Of a stretch of DNA of 6,774 bases, positions 1-5,556 are shown piece after piece. Each line of letters starts with the position of its first letter. Position 1 is the first letter of the stretch. The translations under genes were made by a program, and so were the position numbers. The stretch comes from Rhodoferax sp. Its GTDB lineage: Bacteria; Pseudomonadota; Gammaproteobacteria; Burkholderiales; Burkholderiaceae. Under the pieces are notes generated by a model. The model had not been told where the DNA came from. It was given only the letters and a program-made list of their open reading frames with translations, and searched no databases. The DNA is taken from assembly GCA_020048295.1 (NCBI GenBank), contig JAIFMT010000102.1:1-6774 (forward strand), read 5' to 3'.

Positions 1-1404
1 GCACCACTGGATGTGCTGATCATGGCCGCGGGCAAGGGCACGCGCATGAAAAGCAAGTTACCCAAAGTGTTGCACCTTTTGGCCGGGCGCGCCCTGGTGC
101 AGCATGTGATAGACACAGCCGCGGTGTTGTCGGCCCGCCAGGTGACCGTGATCACCGGCCATGGTGCTACAGAAGTAGAAGCTGCTATCGCAATACCAAC
201 GGGGACTACAGGTCGATTTGATATAAATTTTGTACGCCAGGAGCCGCAACTGGGCACCGGGCACGCGGTGCAGCAGGCAGTGCCGGTGCTGCGTGACGAT
301 GGTGTGGTGGTGGTGCTCTCGGGCGATGTGCCGCTGACGCAGGCCGACACGCTGACCCAGCTGATCAACGCTTGTGGCGGCGACAAGCTGGCGCTGCTGA
401 CAATTGATTTTGCCGACCCCACCGGTTATGGGCGCATCGTGCGCGCGGGTGACGCAGTGCAGGCCATCGTCGAGCAAAAAGATGCCACGCCGGCGCAGCG
501 CCAGATCACCGAGGTGTACAGCGGCATCATGGCCGTGCCGGCGCAGCCGCTCAAAAAATGGCTGGCCCGGCTGGACAACAAAAACGCCCAGGGCGAGTAC
601 TACCTGACCGACATCGTCAAATTGGCCGTGGCCGATGGCGTGGCGGTGGTGGCGCACAAGATTGCCGATGCCGCGCAGGTGGCGGGCATCAACAGCCCGG
701 TGCAGCTGGCCGAGCTGGAGAGGGTGTTTCAGAAGCGGGTGGCGCTGGCGTTGATGGAACAAGGCGTGCGTCTGGCCGACCCGGCACGGCTGGACGTGCG
801 CGGCCAGTTGACGTGCGCACAAGACGTGATGATTGATGTCAACTGCGTGTTTGAAGGCCAGGTCAGCCTGGGCGAAGGCGTTCGCGTCGGGCCCAACTGC
901 GTGATCAAAAACGCCACCATTGCCGCCGGTGCGGTGATCCACCCGTTTACCCATATTGAAGGCGGCAAGCCGGGCAGCAAAGACGTGGTGGAGGTGGGTG
1001 CCGGGGCGCTGATTGGCCCGTTTGCCCGCTTACGCCCCGGTGCGCGGCTGGGGGCTGAGGTGCATATCGGCAATTTTGTCGAGGTAAAAAATTCCAGCCT
1101 GGCCAAGGGGGCCAAGGCCAATCATCTAGCCTATCTGGGCGATGCCACCGTGGGCGAACGCGTCAATTTTGGCGCCGGCAGCATCACCGCCAACTACGAC
1201 GGAGCCAACAAGCACCGCACCATCATTGAAGCGGACGTGCATGTGGGTAGCAACTGCGTGCTGATTGCGCCACTCACGCTGGGCGCCGGGGGCACGGTGG
1301 GCGGCGGCAGCACGCTGACCAAAGACACCGCGCCACTGGCACTGAGCGTGGCGCGCGCCCGCCAGATCAGCATTCCCAACTGGAAGCGGCCAAGCAAGAA
1401 ATGA
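1..1404 (+). CDS. glmU: Bifunctional UDP-N-acetylglucosamine pyrophosphorylase / glucosamine-1-phosphate N-acetyltransferase, 5'-truncated
   Basis: GlmU acetylates glucosamine-1-phosphate with acetyl-CoA, then uridylates it with UTP to give UDP-GlcNAc, the cytoplasmic precursor of peptidoglycan and lipopolysaccharide. The frame is open from base 1 and reads APLDVLIMAAGKGTRM, so the true start lies just upstream; the GTG at 13 and the ATG at 22 fall inside the conserved nucleotide-binding loop and are not starts. Counting the first codon as 1, 467 residues are visible. The N-terminal uridyltransferase half has the GKGTRMKSKLPKVL loop, QLGTGHA, SGDVPL (Asp109, the E. coli Asp105 equivalent) and NAQGEYYLTD. 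The C-terminal half is a left-handed beta-helix of hexapeptide repeats with NHLAYLGD (His375, catalytic base equivalent to E. coli His363), GAGSITANYDG and the C-terminal tail RQISIPNW. Residues 56-74 are an odd AT-rich stretch (see repeat at 166-222); compared from memory with E. coli, the loop between GHG and QLGTGHA is about 7 residues longer. The stop overlaps the next gene by 4 bases. Confidence 0.98.
   Translation, partial: APLDVLIMAAGKGTRMKSKLPKVLHLLAGRALVQHVIDTAAVLSARQVTVITGHGATEVEAAIAIPTGTTGRFDINFVRQEPQLGTGHAVQQAVPVLRDDGVVVVLSGDVPLTQADTLTQLINACGGDKLALLTIDFADPTGYGRIVRAGDAVQAIVEQKDATPAQRQITEVYSGIMAVPAQPLKKWLARLDNKNAQGEYYLTDIVKLAVADGVAVVAHKIADAAQVAGINSPVQLAELERVFQKRVALALMEQGVRLADPARLDVRGQLTCAQDVMIDVNCVFEGQVSLGEGVRVGPNCVIKNATIAAGAVIHPFTHIEGGKPGSKDVVEVGAGALIGPFARLRPGARLGAEVHIGNFVEVKNSSLAKGAKANHLAYLGDATVGERVNFGAGSITANYDGANKHRTIIEADVHVGSNCVLIAPLTLGAGGTVGGGSTLTKDTAPLALSVARARQISIPNWKRPSKK
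166..222 (+). repeat. Dispersed 57-base repeat, copy A, inside glmU and translated
   Basis: This AT-richer stretch matches 34 of 57 positions, without gaps, with the segment at 5390-5446 in glcE. Both copies begin GCTAC and end with a 17-base tail, here ctacaggtcgatttgat at 206-222, which differs at 2 positions from the glcE copy. The middle (agctgctatcgc, 180-191) resembles the partial copy upstream of the permease gene. It is read in the same frame as in glcE and gives a 19-residue stretch ending TTGRFD. Codons uncommon in GC-rich genomes cluster here (ATA, GTA, ACA, CGA). I associate this type of repeat with Comamonadaceae from memory only. Confidence 0.65.
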
Positions 1405-2138
1405 CCGCAGACGAATCGCCAGTGGCCGCGCTGCAGCGACAGCTGGATGCCTGCCGCGCCGAGCTGCAGGAATTTACCTACACCGTGTCGCACGACCTGC
1501 GCGCGCCGCTGCGCCACATCAACGCCTTTGCGCAAATCATTGAAGAAGACTGGCCCGCCATGCCCGCCGAGATGGCCGGGCATCTGACCACCATCCGCCA
1601 ATCGGCGCAGTTGCTGACGCAGCAGCTTGATGGCCTGACCACGCTGTCGCGCCTGGGGCAACAACAGCCGCAACTGGCGGTGGTGAATACCTCTGCGCTG
1701 GTGCAGGGCGTGGTGGACGACCTGGCGCGCCAGCTGCCGCAGCGCCGCATCTTCTGGCAGCTGGCCCCTGACCTGCCTGCGGTGTGGGCCGATGCCACTC
1801 TGTTGCGCCAGGTGCTGGCCCTGCTACTGGACAACGCCTGCAAATTCACCCGAGGCAAAAACCCGGCGCAGATTGGCGTGGCCTGGACCGCAGGGGCGGA
1901 TGGGCAATGCTGCATCAGCGTGCAAGACAACGGTGTCGGCTTCAACCCGGCGCAGGCGGAGCAGTTGTTCAAGGTGTTTGCCCGGCTGCACCCGCAGCGC
2001 GAGTTTGAAGGACTGGGCCTGGGACTGGTGCAGTGCCGCAAGCTGCTGGAGCGCATGGGCGGGCAGATCCACATTTCGGCGACACCCGATGCGGGCTGCG
2101 AGGTCAGCGTGACGCTGCCGGTTGCGCCTGCCGATTAG
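1401..2138 (+). CDS. Small soluble sensor histidine kinase without a recognisable sensor domain
   Basis: This 245-residue protein has the catalytic core of a two-component histidine kinase: autophosphorylation on His with ATP, then phosphotransfer to a response regulator. In order: a short helical N-terminus (about 8-28, probably the start of the dimerisation coiled coil); the HisKA H-box SHDLRAPLRHI with phospho-acceptor His31; the HATPase N-box LLLDNACKF (Asn145); the G1 box DNGVGF (176-181); an F-box LFKVF; and the G2 box GLGLGL (204-209). The SHDLRAPLRHI form is typical of phytochrome-like and PAS-linked kinases, but no PAS, GAF, HAMP or membrane segment fits before His31. The signal must therefore come from a partner or through the core itself. 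The ATG at 1401 overlaps the glmU stop as ATGA, and no strong Shine-Dalgarno is visible, which suggests coupled translation. No response regulator lies in the window, so its target is unknown. Base composition matches glmU. Confidence 0.93.
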   Translation: MTADESPVAALQRQLDACRAELQEFTYTVSHDLRAPLRHINAFAQIIEEDWPAMPAEMAGHLTTIRQSAQLLTQQLDGLTTLSRLGQQQPQLAVVNTSALVQGVVDDLARQLPQRRIFWQLAPDLPAVWADATLLRQVLALLLDNACKFTRGKNPAQIGVAWTAGADGQCCISVQDNGVGFNPAQAEQLFKVFARLHPQREFEGLGLGLVQCRKLLERMGGQIHISATPDAGCEVSVTLPVAPAD

Positions 2139-2140
2139 TT

Positions 2141-2170
2141 TATTTTTATAGCAGGTAGCGCTTATTCCAT
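2141..2170 (+). repeat. Dispersed repeat, partial copy B, just upstream of the permease gene
   Basis: The AT-rich gap after the kinase gene holds tatttttatagcaggtagcg followed by cttattccat. It aligns with the first half of the glcE copy (ttt, then tagc, 4 bases, agc with identical spacing) and with the middle of the glmU copy. The right half with the ctacaggccgattt-like tail is missing: similarity stops where the permease ATG begins at 2171. The remnant therefore forms the whole leader of that gene, including the only weak Shine-Dalgarno candidate (aggtag, 2153-2158). The similarity is short, so the assignment is tentative. Confidence 0.5.
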
Positions 2171-3109
2171 ATGGGAACGCACCCTTTTTTTTCGCAGCGC
2201 AAAGTTGTTTTTCTACTCGCCGGTCTGTGTTGTTTGCTGTGGGGCAGCGCCTACCCCTCCATCAAAAATGGCTACGCACTGTTTGCCATTGCCGCAGACG
2301 ACGTGCCCTCCAAGATGGTCTTTGCCGGTTATCGTTTCGTGTTGGCCGGCTTGCTGTTGCTGCTGATGGCCCAGCTGATGCACCGCCCGATATTCAACCT
2401 GAGCCGGAAAAATCTGCGGCAGATCGTGACGCTAGGGTTGACCCAGACCTCCCTGCAGTACGTCTTTTTCTACATCGGCCTGGCCTACACCACCGGGGTC
2501 AAGGGCTCGATCATGAATGGCACCGGCACTTTTTTCAGCGTGCTTCTGGCGCATTTCATCTACCACAATGATCGGCTGAGCTGGAGAAAGGTGCTGGGCT
2601 GCACGGTCGGATTTGTGGGCGTGATGGTGGTCAATTTTGGCCAGGATTTGCTGGATTTTCATTTCACCTTGCTCGGTGAGGGTTCTGTGGTGTTGGCGGC
2701 CTTCATTCTTTCGGCGGCATCGATCTATGGCAAAAATGTCTCGCAGCACATGGATTCGATCATCATGACCGGTTATCAACTCGCCATTGGCGGTTTGGTG
2801 CTGGTGCTGGGCGGCTATTTCTTTGGTGGAACGCTGACGGGCTTTACCTGGAAAGCGTCGGCGCTGCTGTTTTACCTGGCATTGCTGTCGTCGGTGGCGT
2901 TTGCCTTGTGGAGCATCTTGCTCAAATACAACAGCGTCGGGTCGGTGACAATCTTCAACTTTCTGATTCCGGTCTTTGGTGCCGTGCTTTCGGCCTTATT
3001 TCTTGGTGAGAGCATTCTGGAGTGGAAAAACGTGTTTGCCCTGCTGCTGGTTTGTACCGGCATCTTTCTGGTGACCAAAGAAGCCAGCAGTACGGTGCAA
3101 ACCCAGTAA
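2171..3109 (+). CDS. EamA/DMT-superfamily permease (RhaT/YdcZ-like drug/metabolite transporter)
   Basis: This is a 312-residue inner-membrane protein with about ten hydrophobic helices in two tandem EamA repeats, roughly residues 14-155 and 168-301. Recognisable marks are LLWGSAYPSIKNGY in helix 1, the polar helix-rich segment SLQYVFFYIGLAYT (94-107), and near the end of the second repeat FNFLIPVFGAVLSALFLGE (262-280), the usual EamA C-terminal signature. DMT carriers export or import small metabolites such as amino acids or sugars; nothing in the sequence identifies the substrate. The ATG at 2171 is chosen because the hydrophobic first helix follows directly and no earlier in-frame start fits; the Shine-Dalgarno is weak. 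The gene is less GC-rich than its neighbours: two sampled 60-base lines (2281, 2521) have 33 and 31 G+C, against 46 in a glcE line (4681). This suggests a different origin. It converges with the AbrB-family gene 39 bases downstream. Confidence 0.93.
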   Translation: MGTHPFFSQRKVVFLLAGLCCLLWGSAYPSIKNGYALFAIAADDVPSKMVFAGYRFVLAGLLLLLMAQLMHRPIFNLSRKNLRQIVTLGLTQTSLQYVFFYIGLAYTTGVKGSIMNGTGTFFSVLLAHFIYHNDRLSWRKVLGCTVGFVGVMVVNFGQDLLDFHFTLLGEGSVVLAAFILSAASIYGKNVSQHMDSIIMTGYQLAIGGLVLVLGGYFFGGTLTGFTWKASALLFYLALLSSVAFALWSILLKYNSVGSVTIFNFLIPVFGAVLSALFLGESILEWKNVFALLLVCTGIFLVTKEASSTVQTQ

Positions 3110-3128
3110 CGCCGAATGCCGCGCTGAC

Positions 3129-3143
3129 CCGCCGAGGTGGCGG
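3129..3143. terminator. Small GC-rich hairpin between convergent stops, possible bidirectional terminator
   Basis: ccgcc (3129-3133), a 5-base loop, and ggcgg (3139-3143) form a perfect 5-base-pair stem in the 39-base gap between the permease stop and the AbrB-family stop. The position suits a shared terminator, but no run of T follows on either strand, so an intrinsic terminator is doubtful. Confidence 0.3.
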
Positions 3144-3148
3144 CAAGT

Positions 3149-4216
3149 TCACTGCAAAGAGCGCGACGCGACGAATTTGGACACCTGTGGCCCAAACACC
3201 AGCACCATCAGAAAGCGCGCCAGTTGCATGGCCATGACAAAGCCGGCATCCACGGCGCTGGTGGCGGCAATTACCGCCACCGAGTCCGCCCCGCCCGGGC
3301 TGGTGGCCAGGTAGGCGGTCAATGGGTCCAGGCCGGTAAACCACGACAACAGCGCGGCGATGCCGATCCCCACCCCGATCAACGCCAGAATTGCCCCCAG
3401 CACCTGCGGAAAGGCGCGCATGGCATGCTGCAAAATGGTTCCGGTAAAGCGCAGTCCGATGCTCCAGCCGATCACCGCGTAAGCCACGGCCAGCAGCGCG
3501 GGGGGCAGTTCAATCACCAGATATCCGCTGGCCTGCAAGACGGTGCCAATGAGCAGCGGCAGCACCAGGCCGCCGGCTGGAATGCGCAAGCGCCGCGCCA
3601 GCAAGGCAGCGCCAAAGGCCAGCAGCAGCGTCCAGCCCACATGGGCGGTGTTGTGCACGGCAAACCATGCCACCGGATTGGCCAGCGCCGGCTCATGCGT
3701 GGCCCACAGGCGCGCCACCACGGCGGCCAGTGCAGTGACCAGTGCCACCCGCAAATACTGCATGAACGCCACCAGCCGCATATCGGCACCATAGTCTTCG
3801 GCCATCAGCACCATGGCCGACGCGGCACCGGGTGCCAGACCCCAGACGGCGGTGGTGCCCGGAAATACTTTGCGTCGCATCATGATCCAGCCCAGCACCG
3901 CGCTGGCAGCCATCACCGACACCGCGACCAGCACAAACACCGGCCAGTCGTGGGCCACCCGGGCCAGCGCTGCGGGGCGCAGGCTGTTGGCCATCAGGCA
4001 GCCCAGCAGGCCCTGCGCCAGCGCAAACAGGAGCGGCGGCACCCGCAAGACAGCATCGCGCGTCGCCAGCACAATGCCGGCCAGCATGCACCCCAGCAAT
4101 ACCCCGGCGGGCAAGTGCAGGTTGGTAAAAATCGTGGCAAAGGCAACGCTCAAGGGGAGCAAGACCAACCACCACAGGGCCGGGGTGGTGCGAAAAAGGC
4201 TAGAAAACATGGGCAC
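3149..4216 (-). CDS. AbrB-family (PF05145) polytopic membrane protein, often misnamed 'AbrB transcriptional regulator' or 'ammonia monooxygenase'
   Basis: A hydrophobic protein of 355 residues (353 from the ATG at 4210) with roughly ten membrane segments. It fits the PF05145 family, which includes E. coli AbrB (YbgN, linked to aidB expression). The family is unrelated to the Bacillus DNA-binding AbrB, and its transport role is presumed, not shown. The two halves are visibly duplicated. LPAGVLLGCMLAGIVL (35-50) parallels IPAGGLVLPLLIGTVL (212-227). The segment around APGAASAMVLMAEDYGAD (128-145), ending in FMQYLRV, parallels SPGGADSVAVIAATSAVDAG, ending in MQLARFLMV (306-338). The length agrees with the family. 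The start is uncertain: the GTG at 4216 gives MPMFSS, the ATG at 4210 gives MFSS; neither has a clear Shine-Dalgarno, and I slightly favour the ATG. The gene is divergent from glcE. That position invites a guess at glycolate-related transport, but this is only inference. Confidence 0.9.
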   Translation of the reverse strand: MPMFSSLFRTTPALWWLVLLPLSVAFATIFTNLHLPAGVLLGCMLAGIVLATRDAVLRVPPLLFALAQGLLGCLMANSLRPAALARVAHDWPVFVLVAVSVMAASAVLGWIMMRRKVFPGTTAVWGLAPGAASAMVLMAEDYGADMRLVAFMQYLRVALVTALAAVVARLWATHEPALANPVAWFAVHNTAHVGWTLLLAFGAALLARRLRIPAGGLVLPLLIGTVLQASGYLVIELPPALLAVAYAVIGWSIGLRFTGTILQHAMRAFPQVLGAILALIGVGIGIAALLSWFTGLDPLTAYLATSPGGADSVAVIAATSAVDAGFVMAMQLARFLMVLVFGPQVSKFVASRSLQ

Positions 4217-4225
4217 TAATGTGCC
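4212..4225 (-). promoter_or_regulatory. Hairpin at the translation start of the AbrB-family gene
   Basis: ggcac (4212-4216), loop taat, gtgcc (4221-4225) is a perfect 5-base-pair inverted repeat. On the minus-strand transcript it covers the GTG start candidate and ends one base before the ATG candidate at 4210, where a ribosome-binding site should be. It could hinder initiation or favour the ATG. The stem is short and may be chance. Confidence 0.3.
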
Positions 4226-4241
4226 ATATTCGCGCCGTGAT

Positions 4242-4259
4242 GCCGCCGTGTCAGGCGGC
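4242..4259. promoter_or_regulatory. GC-rich inverted repeat in the divergent abrB-like/glcE intergenic region
   Basis: gccgcc (4242-4247), loop gtgtca, ggcggc (4254-4259) is a perfect 6-base-pair stem, followed on the plus strand by only TTT. It resembles an intrinsic terminator without a proper U-tract. Because both flanking genes read away from it, it ends neither; it may be a leader hairpin, an operator, or a leftover of a gene that once stood upstream of glcE. Confidence 0.35.
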
Positions 4260-4273
4260 TTTGGGCGTCAGCC

Positions 4274-4290
4274 TTGAAAAAATGTTTCAA
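4274..4290. promoter_or_regulatory. AT-rich palindrome, candidate operator upstream of glcE
   Basis: TTGAAA (4274-4279), spacer AAATG, TTTCAA (4285-4290) is a perfect 6-base inverted repeat, about 80 bases before the glcE ATG and about 60 bases before the abrB-like start. TTGAAA would serve as a -35 box in either direction, but I find no convincing -10 hexamer at 16-18 bases on either strand. A dimeric-regulator site is possible. The remaining intergenic bases (4291-4369) show no further clear signal. Confidence 0.3.
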
Positions 4291-4369
4291 ACAGGGTTGT
4301 TGTAAAGAAATCAAGCCGGACGGGCCAGGCAGGCACTACCATTACGGCTTCATTTTGGATGCCCCGCTC

Positions 4370-5545
4370 ATGGACACCGCACTGCAACACCTGACCGACC
4401 AGATCAAAGACGCCGCCGCGCACCGGACTCCACTGCGCATTCGGGGCACTGGCAGCAAAGATTTTTATGGCGAAACCCCGACCGGCGCGCTGCTTGACGC
4501 CAGTGCGCTGACCGGCATCACCAGCTACGAGCCAACCGAGCTGGTGGTCACCGTGCGCGCTGGCACAACGCTGGCCGAGCTGGAAGCCACGTTGGCCGAA
4601 AAAGGCCAATGCCTGGCGTTTGAGCCGCCGCATTTTGCTGCGCTGGGCGGTACCTGCGGCGGCATGGTGGCCGCTGGCCTGAGCGGCCCGGCGCGCGCCA
4701 GCAGTGGCGGCGTGCGCGACTATGTGCTGGGCGTGCAGCTCATCAACGGCCGGGGCGAACACCTGACCTTTGGCGGCCAGGTCATGAAAAACGTGGCCGG
4801 CTACGATGTGACGCGGCTGATGGTGGGCAGTCTGGGTTGCCTGGGGTTGCTGACCGACCTGTCGCTGAAGGTGTTGCCGGTAGCACCCGGACAAGCCACG
4901 CTGGTGTTTCAGGTGGACCAGGCCGCCGCGCTGGCGCAACTGCACCGCTGGGGCGGCCAGCCCTTGCCGCTGAACGCCAGTTGCTGGGTGCAGGACCCCC
5001 GCGCACCGGGTGCGCCCGAGCTGCTGTTTGTACGTCTGCGCGGTGCGGTGGCGGCGGTGCAGTCGGCCGTTCGCAGCATGACGCACGACCTGCCTGGCAC
5101 GCAGATCGACCCCGCGCAAGCCGATGCCGACTGGGCTGCCTGCCGCGACTTGCGTCTGCCATTTTTTGCGCCTGCCGATGCGGCGGGCGGTGAACGTGGC
5201 GGTGTCTCTGCGGTTCAGCCTGCCAGTGACGGGCTGTGCCTGTGGCGCCTGAGCGTGCCGCAAACCACCCCGGCGCTGACCTTGCCGTGGCCGCAGCTGA
5301 TCGAGTGGCACGGCGGCCAGCGTTGGCTGCGGGCACCGCTGAGTGCCTTGAGTCGGTTGCGACAAACGGCTGCCGAGGTCGGCGGAACAGCTACTTTATT
5401 TGTAGCTTCCAGCACAGATGGAGAAAGCGCTACAGGCCGATTTCATCCCTTAAGTTCAGCCACGCTGGCGGTGCATCAGCGACTCAAGGCCGAGTTTGAC
5501 CCGGCAGGCATTTTTAACCCCGGGCGCATGTTCCCCGGCCTCTGA
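4370..5545 (+). CDS. glcE: Glycolate oxidase subunit GlcE (FAD-binding subunit)
   Basis: GlcE is one of two flavin-binding-fold subunits of glycolate oxidase, which oxidises glycolate to glyoxylate and feeds electrons through GlcF to the quinone pool. From the ATG at 4370 the protein has 391 residues. The frame is open from 4274 and includes a TTG at 4355, but residues before the ATG do not look like GlcE, and MDTALQHLTDQI followed by PLRIRGTGSKDFYG is the usual family N-terminus. A weak GGA lies 10 bases upstream. The FAD_binding_4 (PCMH) domain covers about residues 1-170: RGTGSKDFYG (25-34), ALGGTCGGMVAAGLSGP (91-107), GGVRDYVLG (113-121) and MKNVAGYDVTRLMVGSLG (139-156). The C-terminus FDPAGIFNPGRMFPGL is diagnostic. 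Residues 341-359 are encoded by a dispersed repeat with atypical codons (TTA, GTA, ACA, CGA), making this region unusual. glcF follows after 11 bases. glcD, the usual upstream partner, is absent. Confidence 0.95.
   Translation: MDTALQHLTDQIKDAAAHRTPLRIRGTGSKDFYGETPTGALLDASALTGITSYEPTELVVTVRAGTTLAELEATLAEKGQCLAFEPPHFAALGGTCGGMVAAGLSGPARASSGGVRDYVLGVQLINGRGEHLTFGGQVMKNVAGYDVTRLMVGSLGCLGLLTDLSLKVLPVAPGQATLVFQVDQAAALAQLHRWGGQPLPLNASCWVQDPRAPGAPELLFVRLRGAVAAVQSAVRSMTHDLPGTQIDPAQADADWAACRDLRLPFFAPADAAGGERGGVSAVQPASDGLCLWRLSVPQTTPALTLPWPQLIEWHGGQRWLRAPLSALSRLRQTAAEVGGTATLFVASSTDGESATGRFHPLSSATLAVHQRLKAEFDPAGIFNPGRMFPGL
5390..5446 (+). repeat. Dispersed 57-base repeat, copy C, inside glcE and translated
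   Basis: This has the same length, orientation and frame as the glmU copy at 166-222. It starts GCTAC and ends ctacaggccgatttcat (5430-5446), matching 15 of 17 bases of the glmU tail. It encodes a 19-residue stretch that starts AT and ends ATGRFH, against AT and TTGRFD in GlmU. The first half (tatttgtagc, 5397-5406) also resembles the partial copy at 2141-2170. The AT-rich codons contrast sharply with the surrounding GC-rich glcE sequence. Confidence 0.65.
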
Positions 5546-5556
5546 ATCCAGCTGTC

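Noticed and set aside
58..954. Long minus-strand open frame (298 codons) opposite glmU
   Set aside because: It is rich in His, Gln and Arg, has no recognisable motif, and lies antisense to well-conserved glmU codons; a typical shadow in GC-rich DNA.
3137..4219. Plus-strand open frame of 360 codons opposite the AbrB-family gene
   Set aside because: Its composition (His/Gln/Gly/Arg-rich, no hydrophobic core) is that of an antisense shadow, while the minus strand gives a well-formed membrane protein with family motifs.
4242..4259. Intrinsic terminator for a flanking gene
   Set aside because: Both neighbours are transcribed away from this hairpin and only three T follow the stem, so it cannot end either transcript.
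4274..4369. A 32-residue N-terminal extension of GlcE from the TTG at 4274
   Set aside because: The extension (Cys/Lys/His-rich) does not look like the family, begins inside the palindrome, and the ATG at 4370 gives the normal GlcE N-terminus.
4268..5365. Minus-strand open frame of 365 codons opposite glcE
   Set aside because: Low-complexity Gln/Arg/His-rich translation with no motifs; glcE on the plus strand is diagnostic.
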